The notes: generated by a model from the letters alone, not told the origin. Positions 1 to 7,368 are shown, numbered from the stretch's first letter. The stretch is 29,338 bases of DNA from DASWUD01 sp036401755 (GCA_036401755.1 DASWUD010000102.1:1-29338), one strand, 5' to 3'. Numbers and translations: made by a program.

Positions 1-143
1 AGGATGCGGATGTAATTCTTGCGCATCTTGCCGGAGATGTGGGCGGTGACGATGTGGCCGTTTTCCAGTTGTACGCGAAAAGTGGTGTTGGGAAGGGTCT
101 CGATGACCGTTCCTTCCATCTCAATGCCTTCTTCTTTTGCCAT
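1..143 (-). CDS. infA: Translation initiation factor IF-1 (partial, 3' end cut off by window edge)
   Basis: Reading the minus strand from the ATG at 143-141 gives 47 codons of IF-1, beginning MAKEEGIEMEGTVIETLP and running through the OB-fold signature ENGHIVTAHISGKMRKNY. The family is about 72 residues, so roughly the last third lies outside the window. IF-1 binds the ribosomal A site of the 30S subunit and helps IF-2 and IF-3 during initiation. The Shine-Dalgarno is weak: only a GAGG about 14 bases upstream. It is the last gene of the minus-strand series containing bpt; infA near a leucyl-transferase gene is a common proteobacterial arrangement. The match is close to residue-by-residue with the E. 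coli protein, so the identity is very secure. Confidence 0.97.
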   Translation of the reverse strand, partial: MAKEEGIEMEGTVIETLPNTTFRVQLENGHIVTAHISGKMRKNYIRI

Positions 144-222
144 ACGGTAGCGCTTAAACCTCGCGGTGGATCAGTCCTGTGAAATCTGCCCGTGTGTGCA
201 GGGGCCCGAAAAATAGCGGCTA

Positions 223-251
223 ATTCTGCCCCATTTCGCCCCCTGAGGCAA
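223..251 (-). promoter_or_regulatory. Candidate sigma-70 promoter for infA
   Basis: In the 173-base gap upstream of infA the minus strand reads TTGCCT (251-246), a 17-base spacer, then CAGAAT (228-223). Each hexamer matches the sigma-70 consensus at four of six positions. The spacing is right, but the match is weak and I cannot rule out chance. No other structure was seen in this gap. Confidence 0.25.
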
Positions 252-316
252 AGGATTATGGTCGGAAACGGCGACTTGTCACCCCTGGCGGGCGATATTC
301 TCCGCTATCCCGCTTG

Positions 317-547
317 TTACCCGGCGTTGCGCAGCGCCAGCCGCGTCCACGCCACGTGCGGATGCACCACCTCGTCGGTCAGGATGATCTCCATGGTGAG
401 GCGCTGGCGCAGTTGTTCATGCGTGCCCTCTTCGGGCAGGGCGCTCATCAGGGCGGGGTAGTGGCGGGGGTTGAGGTAGAGCAGATTGGGTGGGTAGCCG
501 TGTTCCAGCTCGAAGGTGCGGGCCAGCTGGTAGATGAAGCTCAGCAT
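317..547 (-). CDS. Conserved-looking small protein of unknown function, 76 aa
   Basis: A 76-residue reading frame lies between bpt and infA on the same strand. I do not recognise its family. It starts MLSFIYQLARTFELEHGYPP and holds a PPNLLYLNPRHYPALM stretch and a C-terminal VVHPHVAWTRLALRNAG. There is no signal peptide, no membrane segment and no cysteine; it looks like a small soluble protein. A very good Shine-Dalgarno (AAAGGAGG, 559-552) sits 4 bases before the ATG, the best argument that it is real. A stem-loop and a TATACT hexamer lie just upstream, so it may have its own promoter. The surrounding gene order (bpt, infA) gives no clear clue beyond a general link to translation or protein quality control. 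Confidence 0.7.
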   Translation of the reverse strand: MLSFIYQLARTFELEHGYPPNLLYLNPRHYPALMSALPEEGTHEQLRQRLTMEIILTDEVVHPHVAWTRLALRNAG

Positions 548-561
548 GTTGCCTCCTTTCC

Positions 562-596
562 CACAACCACGGAGGGGTTGTGTTGGGGGCAGTATA
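562..596 (-). promoter_or_regulatory. 5' leader hairpin and possible -10 box of the 76-aa gene
   Basis: Perfect 7-base arms, CACAACC (562-568) and GGTTGTG (576-582), enclose a 7-base loop. On the minus strand the stem ends about 2 bases before the AAAGGAGG ribosome site. A TATACT hexamer (596-591) just upstream resembles a -10 box, but no good -35 is present. There is no T-tract, so this is unlikely to be a terminator for bpt; a leader hairpin is more likely. Confidence 0.35.
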
Positions 597-622
597 ACGT
601 TTCATTTAGACAGTTAGGGGGA

Positions 623-1354
623 TTAAATGTGAAGGAGTCCCCATTTTCCGTCTTGAAAAACCTCCAGCGGACGGTAGTGCTGCTTGTAAGCCATCTTTCG
701 GCTCTCTTTGATGTAGTACCCCAGGTAGAGATACGGGAGGCCCATGCGCCTGGCCTGTTCGATCTGCCAAAGTACGGCCATGGTGCCGAGGCTGCGCTGC
801 TCCTCGTCGGGATCGTAAAAGGTATAGACCGCAGAGAGTCCCTGGTTGAGTTGGTCGACCACCGCGACGGCCACCAGTTTCTGCACAGCGCGAAACAGTA
901 CGAACCAGGTGTCGCTCCAGCGGCTGGTAAGAAAACGGCGGTACTGTTCGCGATCGTCGGCGTCCATGGCGCCGTCGTCGTGCCGCTTGCGCAGGTAGCG
1001 CTGGTAGAGTTCGAAATATTCGCCACTGGTGTCGGGGGGCATGAGCTGTACGGTCAGGTCGAGATTGCGCTTCCAGACACGGCGCTGGCTGCGGTCTGGC
1101 TGGAATTGTGTCACTGGGATGCGGCAGGGGAGGCAGGCCTGACAGCTGCCACAGCGCGGCCGGTAGACATAGTCGCCGCTGCGGCGAAAGCCATAGTCGG
1201 AGAGGGCGCTGTAGAGTTCCGGGCTCATGAGTCGCTGCGGATCGGCAAACAGTGTGGCGGCCTCCCGCCCCGGCAGATAACTGCACGGATGGGAGGGGCT
1301 GGCGTAAAACAGCAAGTCAGCCGGGAGCGGGGGGAATCCGTTGGGATGGCTCAT
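623..1354 (-). CDS. bpt: Aspartate/glutamate leucyltransferase (Bpt, bacterial N-end rule)
   Basis: The enzyme transfers leucine from Leu-tRNA to N-terminal Asp or Glu of proteins and so marks them for ClpS/ClpAP degradation. The 243 residues match the usual length of the ATE1-like bacterial family. The N-terminal part holds SYLPGREAATLF (about 25-36) and the cysteine-rich signature YRPRCGSCQACLPCRIP (64-80). The C-terminal half holds the GNAT-like segment with LNQGLSAVYTFYDPDEEQRSLGT and YLYLGYYI. Older annotation calls this family arginyl-tRNA-protein transferase; the sequence class found in gammaproteobacteria is the leucyl form. No Shine-Dalgarno is visible before the ATG, and a terminator-like hairpin ends only 20 bases upstream, so expression depends on read-through or on a promoter inside the preceding gene. 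Confidence 0.93.
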   Translation of the reverse strand: MSHPNGFPPLPADLLFYASPSHPCSYLPGREAATLFADPQRLMSPELYSALSDYGFRRSGDYVYRPRCGSCQACLPCRIPVTQFQPDRSQRRVWKRNLDLTVQLMPPDTSGEYFELYQRYLRKRHDDGAMDADDREQYRRFLTSRWSDTWFVLFRAVQKLVAVAVVDQLNQGLSAVYTFYDPDEEQRSLGTMAVLWQIEQARRMGLPYLYLGYYIKESRKMAYKQHYRPLEVFQDGKWGLLHI

Positions 1355-1373
1355 ATCAAAACCATATCACATG

Positions 1374-1398
1374 AAAAAAGCGCCGCAGGCGCCTTTTT
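1374..1398 (-). terminator. Rho-independent terminator after the SDR gene (possibly bidirectional)
   Basis: The arms GCGCC (1380-1384) and GGCGC (1388-1392) surround a GCA loop and are flanked by six A and five T on the plus strand. On the minus strand the hairpin therefore ends in TTTTTT. It lies 25 bases after the SDR stop codon and 20 bases before the bpt start. The stem is short, with one mismatch before the A/T part, so termination may be partial. Confidence 0.65.
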
Positions 1399-1422
1399 CG
1401 ATTTCTTTCGGATAGAGCGCGC

Positions 1423-2190
1423 TTACTGAGCGTTCCACTGCTGGCCGGTGATGCCCTTGCTGTCGGGGCCGAGCAGGTAGAGATAGGTGCCCATGACCGC
1501 CTCTGGGCGAGGAGTGGCGTTGGGATCTTCGCCGGGGTAGGCCTTGGCGCGTTGGGCGGTGCGTACCGCGCCCGGGTCGATGGAGTTGAAGCGGACGGTG
1601 GTGTTGGTCTCCGACTCGTCGGCCCAGACCTGCATCATGTTTTCCACCGCCGCATTGGAGACGCTGTAGCCGCCCCAGTAGGCACGTCCCTTGCGGCCGA
1701 CGGCGGAGGAGGTGAAGAGCACCGAGGCGTCGGGCGAGTGCTTGAGCAGCTCGTAACAGGCCTGGGTGAGCAGGAACGGCGCATTAAGATTGGTCTGCAT
1801 GACACTCGACCAGACATCGACCTTGTACTGGTCCAGCGGGGTGAGGCTGCCGAGGTAGGCGGCGTTGTGGAGGATGCCATCGAGGCGGCCGAACTCCTTG
1901 TCGATAGTGGCGGCCAGGTCTACGTAGTCCTTGGGCGCGGCACCCTCCAGGTTCATGGGATAGATGGCGGGCAATGGGTGGCCGGCCTTTTCGATGGCGT
2001 CGTAGACCGCTTCGAGCTTGCGGATGGTACGTCCGAGCAGGATCACGGTGGCGCCGTGGGCAGCACAGGCCAGCGCCGCGGCAGCGCCGATGCCGTCGCC
2101 CGCACCGGTGATGAGGATGACACGATCTTTTAGCAGATCAGGCCGAGCCTGATACTCCTTCCTGTTCTGGGGCATGGGTGGTGTGCTCAT
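1423..2190 (-). CDS. yciK: YciK-like short-chain dehydrogenase/reductase lacking the active-site lysine
   Basis: A Rossmann-fold SDR of 255 residues that follows E. coli YciK closely, for example RVILITGAGDGIG (23-35), HNAAYLG (108-114), the structural Asn in NLNAPF (134) and SSAVGRKGRAYWGGY (161-175). Family members use a Ser-Tyr-Lys triad. Ser162 and Tyr175 are present, but the lysine of the YxxxK motif is asparagine here (YSVSN, residue 179, codon AAT read at 1656-1654). The cofactor glycine motif is intact. The true substrate of YciK proteins is not established. The gene starts 18 bases after hpnE with no clear Shine-Dalgarno, so translation may be coupled. The substitution predicts low or altered oxidoreductase activity, unless it is a sequencing error. 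Confidence 0.85.
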   Translation of the reverse strand: MSTPPMPQNRKEYQARPDLLKDRVILITGAGDGIGAAAALACAAHGATVILLGRTIRKLEAVYDAIEKAGHPLPAIYPMNLEGAAPKDYVDLAATIDKEFGRLDGILHNAAYLGSLTPLDQYKVDVWSSVMQTNLNAPFLLTQACYELLKHSPDASVLFTSSAVGRKGRAYWGGYSVSNAAVENMMQVWADESETNTTVRFNSIDPGAVRTAQRAKAYPGEDPNATPRPEAVMGTYLYLLGPDSKGITGQQWNAQ

Positions 2191-2208
2191 GTCGATGGAA
2201 TAACGGGG

Positions 2209-3540
2209 TCACGCGGAGCGTGTGATTATCTCTTGGGCACATTGTACCCCACTGCGCACCGCTCCTTCGAGGGTGGCGGGATAGCGAGTGTCGGTATAGT
2301 CGCCCGCCAGCCAGAGTCCATTGAGGGAGGTAGTGACCGATGGGCGTCGGGCATTGATACCGACCTCACAGCGGAAGGTGGCACGCTTCTCGCGGATCAC
2401 CTGGCTTTCCAGCGGGGCCGGCCAGCTGCGGTAGCGCGACGCCAGCTCCTCCGCGATCTGCCGGGAGAGAGTCTGATTATCCAGCTCCAGATGGGGCCCG
2501 CTGCCGCTGATTACCGCGCCGATCACCCCCTCCTGGCCGCACACCCGACGATCGAACAGCCATTGGGCAACGGTGCCGCCCATCCCCTCCATAGGGAGTT
2601 CCAGCTGGCAGCCGCCGGGGTAGCGCAGATAGACCGTGACGATTGGTTCGTGGATGAGCTGCTCGATCTGTGTCGAGGTCTCTCTCAGGGCTGGGTGGGG
2701 CACGAGCAGTCGTGAGGCGACGCGGGGCGAGGTGGCAACGATCACCGCCCGAGCCGCAATCAGCTGATCATCCACCGTCACGCCGGCAATTCGGTTGTTG
2801 TCTGTCACCAGCGCTGAGACACGCTGATTGAGATGCACCAAGCCGCCATGCTGCTCAATGAAATCGAATGCCGCGTGCGGGAAAAGTATGCCCAGATCCT
2901 GGCGTGGAATGAGCAGATCGGAGTCGCGGCGGGCGTAGTTGAAACTGTCACGCAACACCCGGAGAAAAACCTCAGCTGAGGCCTGTTTGGTCGGGGTGTT
3001 GAGCGCGGCAAGACACAAGGGTTCCCAGAGTTGTTCGATGAGTTGGGGCGTCTGACGGTGCTGACTGAGCAGGGCGGCGACAGAGAGATCCTCCGCGAGC
3101 GAAAAATTCCCCAGTCGCAAGCGCAGGCTCATGGTCAGGGCACGCCAGCGATCGCGCAGCGGCAGGCCACCCGCCGTGAGCAGTCCCCACCCCAGATGCA
3201 GCGGGGCGGGGAGGAGGGGTGGGGTTTTGAGATCGAGGGTACTGTCAGTCCCGTGGACGCGCAGCTGCAGCGGCCGGCGTAGCAGCACCGCCTCTTCGCG
3301 TTGTCCGATCAGGGCCAGCAAGCGCAATGTTTCGCGGTAGGCCCCGATCAGCAGGTGCTGGCCATTATCCACTGCCATTTTGCCAAAGCGCACACCACGC
3401 GCCCGCCCGCCGAGCTGGCGCGCCGATTCCAGCACCAGCACCGGGACACCTGCCGCGCTCAATTCGACCGCTGCGGCGAGACCGGCCCAACCGCCACCGG
3501 CGATCACCACTGGTGGTTCTTTGTGATCATCTCTGCTCAT
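2209..3540 (-). CDS. hpnE: Hydroxysqualene dehydroxylase HpnE (squalene-associated FAD-dependent desaturase)
   Basis: HpnE carries out the last step of the HpnCDE route, reducing hydroxysqualene to squalene with FAD. The 443 residues start with the FAD-binding dinucleotide motif VVIAGGGWAGLAAAVELS (11-28) followed by LESARQLGGRARG (38-50), as in the phytoene desaturase/amine oxidase superfamily. They end with the family's closing FAD motif NGLWLAGDYTDTRYPATLEG. The start codon overlaps the hpnD stop (ATGA, 3540-3537), which suggests translational coupling. Together with hpnD and hpnC it gives a full squalene pathway from farnesyl diphosphate; no squalene-hopene cyclase is in this window. Confidence 0.93.
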   Translation of the reverse strand: MSRDDHKEPPVVIAGGGWAGLAAAVELSAAGVPVLVLESARQLGGRARGVRFGKMAVDNGQHLLIGAYRETLRLLALIGQREEAVLLRRPLQLRVHGTDSTLDLKTPPLLPAPLHLGWGLLTAGGLPLRDRWRALTMSLRLRLGNFSLAEDLSVAALLSQHRQTPQLIEQLWEPLCLAALNTPTKQASAEVFLRVLRDSFNYARRDSDLLIPRQDLGILFPHAAFDFIEQHGGLVHLNQRVSALVTDNNRIAGVTVDDQLIAARAVIVATSPRVASRLLVPHPALRETSTQIEQLIHEPIVTVYLRYPGGCQLELPMEGMGGTVAQWLFDRRVCGQEGVIGAVISGSGPHLELDNQTLSRQIAEELASRYRSWPAPLESQVIREKRATFRCEVGINARRPSVTTSLNGLWLAGDYTDTRYPATLEGAVRSGVQCAQEIITRSA

Positions 3541-4421
3541 GGCCGCTTAGGGTGAGCCACTTTACTCTGATATTTGTGGAAGCGTCTGGTTTCAAGACGG
3601 GCCGTGCGCCAGGCGAGCCAAAGCTTGCGCAGCAGTGGCAGCGAGACACGTTGTTGCAGTACCGGATAACCAAGGGCTTCAATGCGATCCAGCGTGGTGA
3701 GGTAGATGGCCGCCATGATCAGGCCACTGCGCTGGTGATAGCGATCGATCTCCGGCAGGCGCTGGAAGGCAGTGTCGTAATAGTGACGCGCACGTTCTGC
3801 CTGGAATTGCAGCAGCTGACGCAGGCCATCGTGCATTCTGCCTGCGCGCAGGTCATCGAGAGTCACACCGAACCGTGTCAGTTCGTCTTCGGGGAGGTAA
3901 ACCCGGCCGCGCGCCACATCTTCCTTCACATCGCGCAGGATGTTGGTGAGTTGAAACGCCATGCCCAGATCGTGGGCATATTTGAGCGTCTGCCGATCCT
4001 CATAGCCGAAGATCTCCGCCGAGAGCAGCCCGACCACACTGGCCACGCGGTAGCAGTAGAGGGAGAGCTCCTTGAAGGTGGCATAGTGGGTCTGCTCCAG
4101 ATCCATTTCCATGCCGTCGATGATCTCCAGCAGATGCTCCTGGGCGAGGTTGTAGCGTTTCACGGGCTCAAGCAGTGCCATCGTCACGGGGTGTTGCGGC
4201 TCCCCCGTATAGAGCCGCGTCACTTCAGCACGCCACCAAGCCAGCTTGCTGCGTGCCACGCTGCTGTCGCTGCACTCATCCACCACATCGTCCACTTCAC
4301 GGCAGAAGGCATAGAGTGCGGTGATGGCACGGCGCTGCTCCGGGGGGAGGAAGAGGAAGCTGTAATAAAAGCTGGAGCCACTTTTTTCAGCGAGTTGCTG
4401 GCAATGTTCGTCAGGTGTCAT
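3537..4421 (-). CDS. hpnD: Presqualene diphosphate synthase HpnD
   Basis: HpnD joins two farnesyl diphosphates into presqualene diphosphate. The 294-residue protein carries the squalene/phytoene synthase signatures: YYSFLFLPPEQRRAITALYAF (about 19-39), the first Asp-rich motif DDVVDE (44-49) and the second in LTNILRDVKEDV (159-170), followed by RVYLP. These acidic residues bind the magnesium ions that hold the diphosphate. It lies between hpnC (64-base gap) and hpnE (4-base overlap). No Shine-Dalgarno is visible before the ATG: the bases just upstream are pyrimidine-rich. The start is nevertheless supported because MTPDEHC fits the family's typical N terminus. Confidence 0.94.
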   Translation of the reverse strand: MTPDEHCQQLAEKSGSSFYYSFLFLPPEQRRAITALYAFCREVDDVVDECSDSSVARSKLAWWRAEVTRLYTGEPQHPVTMALLEPVKRYNLAQEHLLEIIDGMEMDLEQTHYATFKELSLYCYRVASVVGLLSAEIFGYEDRQTLKYAHDLGMAFQLTNILRDVKEDVARGRVYLPEDELTRFGVTLDDLRAGRMHDGLRQLLQFQAERARHYYDTAFQRLPEIDRYHQRSGLIMAAIYLTTLDRIEALGYPVLQQRVSLPLLRKLWLAWRTARLETRRFHKYQSKVAHPKRP

Positions 4422-4485
4422 CAGAAGGAAAACAGGTTGTTGTTAACCGTTAAGGTAGCACAGCACCGCATGCGAGTGGGTGATT

Positions 4486-5364
4486 TCAAAGGGCGCGCAG
4501 AGCCATCAGGATAATATCGCTGCGGCGCAGGCGGGGACGGGAGAAGAGGTCAGCCCTCTGTTGCTCCAGACGATCGAGCACAGCCAGGCCCCCCTGCACG
4601 ATGAGACGTATTTCAAAACCAAAACGCCCTTGCAGCCGCTCTCCCAACGCGGCACCGGCCAGCATCATCCTGCGTGCGCGGCCGATTTGCAGGGCTAGCA
4701 GGGCCTGCATCGCAGCATCAGTGCGGCGTTGCTGGAACCAGCTTTCATCGACGCCATGCTGCGTCATCTCATCGAGCGGGATATAGATGCGATTGTTTTC
4801 GCGATAATCCTGGTCGAGATCTTGCAGGAAGTTGATCAGCTGCAGGCTGGAGCAGATCTGATCGGAGAGTGTTAGGTTGGTTGTATCGGCGTTGCCATTC
4901 AGATGGAGCAGCAAGCGGCCCACCGGGTCGGCGGAGCGGCGGCAGTAGTCGCGCAGCGCAGCGAAATTGGTATAGCACTTTTGGGTCACATCCTGACGGA
5001 AGGCGGATAGGAGATCGAAGAGCAGCTGCAATGGCAGGTTGTGCTGCCTGACGGTATCGGCCAGCGCAATGAAAACGGGATCGTCCACGGCTTGGTTTGC
5101 CGCCATCCGTTCCAGTTTGGTGTGATAGTCACTCAAGCGGGCCAGCCGTTCATCCACATCGCCAGGCCCCTCATCGGCAAGGTCGTCAGCAATACGGGCG
5201 AAGGCATAGATCACGGCTACCGCCCGGCGCATCTTGCGGGGCAATATCAGCGAGGCGACCGGGAAATTTTCGTAGTGGCTACGTGCCAGGGAAAGGCAGT
5301 GGGCGTAGGCCTGCTCCAGGGTGGGATGGTTCATCGCCGCACTTTCATGGGTGGTTATTGCCAT
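4486..5364 (-). CDS. hpnC: Hydroxysqualene synthase HpnC
   Basis: HpnC converts presqualene diphosphate to hydroxysqualene. The 292 residues have the squalene synthase fold with HYENFPVASLILPRKMRRAV (30-49), the first Asp-rich motif DDLADE (60-65) and LINFLQDLDQDY (176-187) as the second. SHYENFPVAS is characteristic of HpnC as opposed to HpnD. A GGAG lies about 8 bases before the first ATG; a second in-frame ATG (5334, MNHPTLEQAY) matches the more usual family start, so the protein may be 10 residues shorter. The gene follows rmuC after 50 bases that hold an 8-base-pair hairpin. Confidence 0.93.
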   Translation of the reverse strand: MAITTHESAAMNHPTLEQAYAHCLSLARSHYENFPVASLILPRKMRRAVAVIYAFARIADDLADEGPGDVDERLARLSDYHTKLERMAANQAVDDPVFIALADTVRQHNLPLQLLFDLLSAFRQDVTQKCYTNFAALRDYCRRSADPVGRLLLHLNGNADTTNLTLSDQICSSLQLINFLQDLDQDYRENNRIYIPLDEMTQHGVDESWFQQRRTDAAMQALLALQIGRARRMMLAGAALGERLQGRFGFEIRLIVQGGLAVLDRLEQQRADLFSRPRLRRSDIILMALRAL

Positions 5365-5392
5365 TCAACCTGCTCCAGGGGGCACCCAATGA

Positions 5393-5416
5393 AACAGGGC
5401 AAGGGAAAGCCCTGTT
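5393..5416 (-). terminator. Hairpin between rmuC and hpnC (weak terminator or attenuator)
   Basis: Perfect 8-base arms AACAGGGC (5393-5400) and GCCCTGTT (5409-5416) with an 8-base loop overlap the rmuC stop codon. On the minus strand the stem is followed only by TTTC, so termination would be weak. It could separate the mtaD-rmuC group from the hpnCDE group. Confidence 0.4.
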
Positions 5417-6686
5417 ACACCCCTTCCTCGACATTGCTGCTGCGCAATCCTGTTTCGATCTGCTCTGCCGCGGGGATCTCCTTCTTAGGATGGATCCCCA
5501 GTTCGGTGAACTTGCGCGCCCCCGGCAGGATGCGGGTGTCGTAGGAACCAAGCGCCTTGTTGTAGTGGCCGACGCTACTCTCCAGTGACTTGCCCAGTTT
5601 GCTCAGATGATCGCCGAAGGTGGCGAGGCGTGAGTAGAGCTCTTCACCCACCTGGCGGATCTGCTCGGCGTTCTCCGCCAGCTGTTCCTGACGCCAGCCG
5701 TAGGCGACGGCACGCAAAAGCGAGACGAAACTGGTGGGGGTGGCGAGAATGACCCGCTCGGCCAGCGCATCCTCCAGCAGCTTGCGATCGAGATCGAGCG
5801 CAGCGCCGAGGAACTGATCGCCCGGGATGAACAGCACCACGAAATCGGGGGCATTGGGGAACTGCTGCCAATAGCTCTTGCTGGCCAGTTCTCTTACCCG
5901 CTCGCGCACCTTGCGCGCATGACTCTCCAGAAATTGTTTGCGCGAGGCGTCATCACTGGCCTCGACGGCCGAGAGATAGGCGTCGAGCGGGGTTTTGGCA
6001 TCGACCACGATGTCGCGGCCGCCCGGCAGACGCACCAACATGTCGGGGCGCAGCAGATTGCCCCCGGCGGTGCGCACGCTCTCCTGCTCGAAGAAGTCGC
6101 AGTGTTCGACCATGCCCGCCAGCTCGGCGAGGCGGCGCAGGGTCAGTTCGCCCCACTGGCCGCGCACCTCGGGACGGCGCAGTGCCTGCACCAGGTTGCG
6201 CGTCTCGCCCTGCAGCAGCCGTTGCGTTTCGCTCATCGACTCCAGATGTTTGCTGAGCGAGCCGTAGGCCTCGCGGCGCTCTTTCTCCATCAGATGGATC
6301 TGCTGTTCGGTTTTCGCCAGCGCCTCACGGATCGGCTTGACCAGATTTTCCACCGCCTTTTCGCGTGAAGCGAGTTCCCCTTGGGCGTGCACATGAAACT
6401 GTTTGAGGTTTTCCTGCGCCAGCTTGAGAAACTCACCGCTGTTATGGCGCAGCGCTTCGGCGGCCATGGCACTAAAACTGTCGGCGATCTGGCGGCGCGC
6501 GGCCTCCAGTGCCAATTGACGTTCCTGCTGGGCGCGCCGCTCCGCCTCCAGTTCGACCGTGAGGCGGGTGTTCTCCTCGCGCAGCACAACGAGGCGGCTC
6601 TGGGCGATGAGCATGGCGATGACGGCGGTAACGAGCGCGGCGACCGCGCCGGTGAGAATTAACGTCAGCATTGAATAGTCGGCCAT
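5415..6686 (-). CDS. rmuC: DNA recombination protein RmuC
   Basis: RmuC is a membrane-anchored protein that limits inversions at short inverted repeats; a nuclease-like fold has been proposed for its domain. The 423 residues start with one membrane helix (about 6-28). A long charged coiled-coil stretch follows (about 33-165), then the RmuC domain with RRPEVRGQWGE (170-180) and VDAKTPLDAYLSA (228-240), where the acidic and lysine residues resemble a PD-(D/E)XK nuclease core. The start lies 3 bases after the upstream phosphatase gene ends, so the two are surely cotranscribed. Length agrees with the family (about 400-480). Confidence 0.93.
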   Translation of the reverse strand: MADYSMLTLILTGAVAALVTAVIAMLIAQSRLVVLREENTRLTVELEAERRAQQERQLALEAARRQIADSFSAMAAEALRHNSGEFLKLAQENLKQFHVHAQGELASREKAVENLVKPIREALAKTEQQIHLMEKERREAYGSLSKHLESMSETQRLLQGETRNLVQALRRPEVRGQWGELTLRRLAELAGMVEHCDFFEQESVRTAGGNLLRPDMLVRLPGGRDIVVDAKTPLDAYLSAVEASDDASRKQFLESHARKVRERVRELASKSYWQQFPNAPDFVVLFIPGDQFLGAALDLDRKLLEDALAERVILATPTSFVSLLRAVAYGWRQEQLAENAEQIRQVGEELYSRLATFGDHLSKLGKSLESSVGHYNKALGSYDTRILPGARKFTELGIHPKKEIPAAEQIETGLRSSNVEEGV

Positions 6687-6689
6687 GGC

Positions 6690-7367
6690 TCAGACGGCGG
6701 TAGCCATCTGGCGGTGATGTTCCAGCCACTCGAGGATTTCCAGTGCGGTGGCAACCGACCCATCGGCCTGCCACTGCTCAGGTGTGTCCTCCGCACCGAT
6801 GTAGCCGAACAACGCCACCAGTGTTCTCATGCCGGCGGCGCGGCCCGCTTCGATGTCACGCTCGGCGTCGCCCACATAGAGACACTGCGGCCCAGTACTG
6901 CCGGCCTGTTCGCAGGCGAGCAGCATAGGGGCCGGATGGGGTTTGCGCTGGGGCAAGGTATCGCCGCTGACGATGGCGGCAGCGCGATGACGCACACCGA
7001 GCGCCTCCAGCAGCGGCTCGGTGAGCCACGCTGGCTTGTTGGTCACCACCCCCCAGTTGAGGCCGCGTGCTTCGAGCGTATCGAGCAGCTGCTGCATGCC
7101 CGGAAACAGGGTGGTCTCGCGGGCGATGTTGGCGCGATAGATTTCCAGCAGGCGATTGCGTAACGCATCGAAGGCCGGGTCTGAGGGCTCGATTTCAAAG
7201 CCGAGACGCACCAGCGCCATGCCGCCGTGGGAGACCACCGGGCGGATGGTGTCGAAGGGCAGTGGCTCGCGCCCCTGCTCGATCAATACCTGATTGAGGG
7301 CCCAGGCGAGATCGGGGGCGGTATCGGCGAGGGTGCCGTCGAGATCGAAAAGAACGGTCTTGATCAC
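6690..7367 (-). CDS. mupP: HAD phosphatase: N-acetylmuramate 6-phosphate phosphatase MupP-like (alternatively phosphoglycolate phosphatase Gph)
   Basis: A 225-residue HAD hydrolase with a cap domain. Motif I is FDLDGTLAD (nucleophile Asp8, acid/base Asp10), motif II the Thr in VVTNKP (109), motif III Lys142 in RKPHP, motif IV GDAERD (Asp167, Asp171). Automatic annotation would call it Gph. Two things point instead to MupP, the peptidoglycan recycling enzyme that removes phosphate from MurNAc 6-phosphate: its place next to ubiG, as in Pseudomonas, and the C-terminal segment FGYIGAEDTPEQWQAD, which by memory resembles Pseudomonas MupP (GYI..D.P..W.AD) rather than E. coli Gph. The start is GTG, 1 base after ubiG ends, with AAGG 7 bases upstream. 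Confidence 0.75.
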   Translation of the reverse strand: MIKTVLFDLDGTLADTAPDLAWALNQVLIEQGREPLPFDTIRPVVSHGGMALVRLGFEIEPSDPAFDALRNRLLEIYRANIARETTLFPGMQQLLDTLEARGLNWGVVTNKPAWLTEPLLEALGVRHRAAAIVSGDTLPQRKPHPAPMLLACEQAGSTGPQCLYVGDAERDIEAGRAAGMRTLVALFGYIGAEDTPEQWQADGSVATALEILEWLEHHRQMATAV

Positions 7368-7368
7368 T

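Noticed and set aside
314..1429. A 371-codon plus-strand frame opposite bpt and the 76-aa gene
   Set aside because: It is a shadow of bpt in G+C-rich sequence; it runs through the terminator hairpin and carries no motif.
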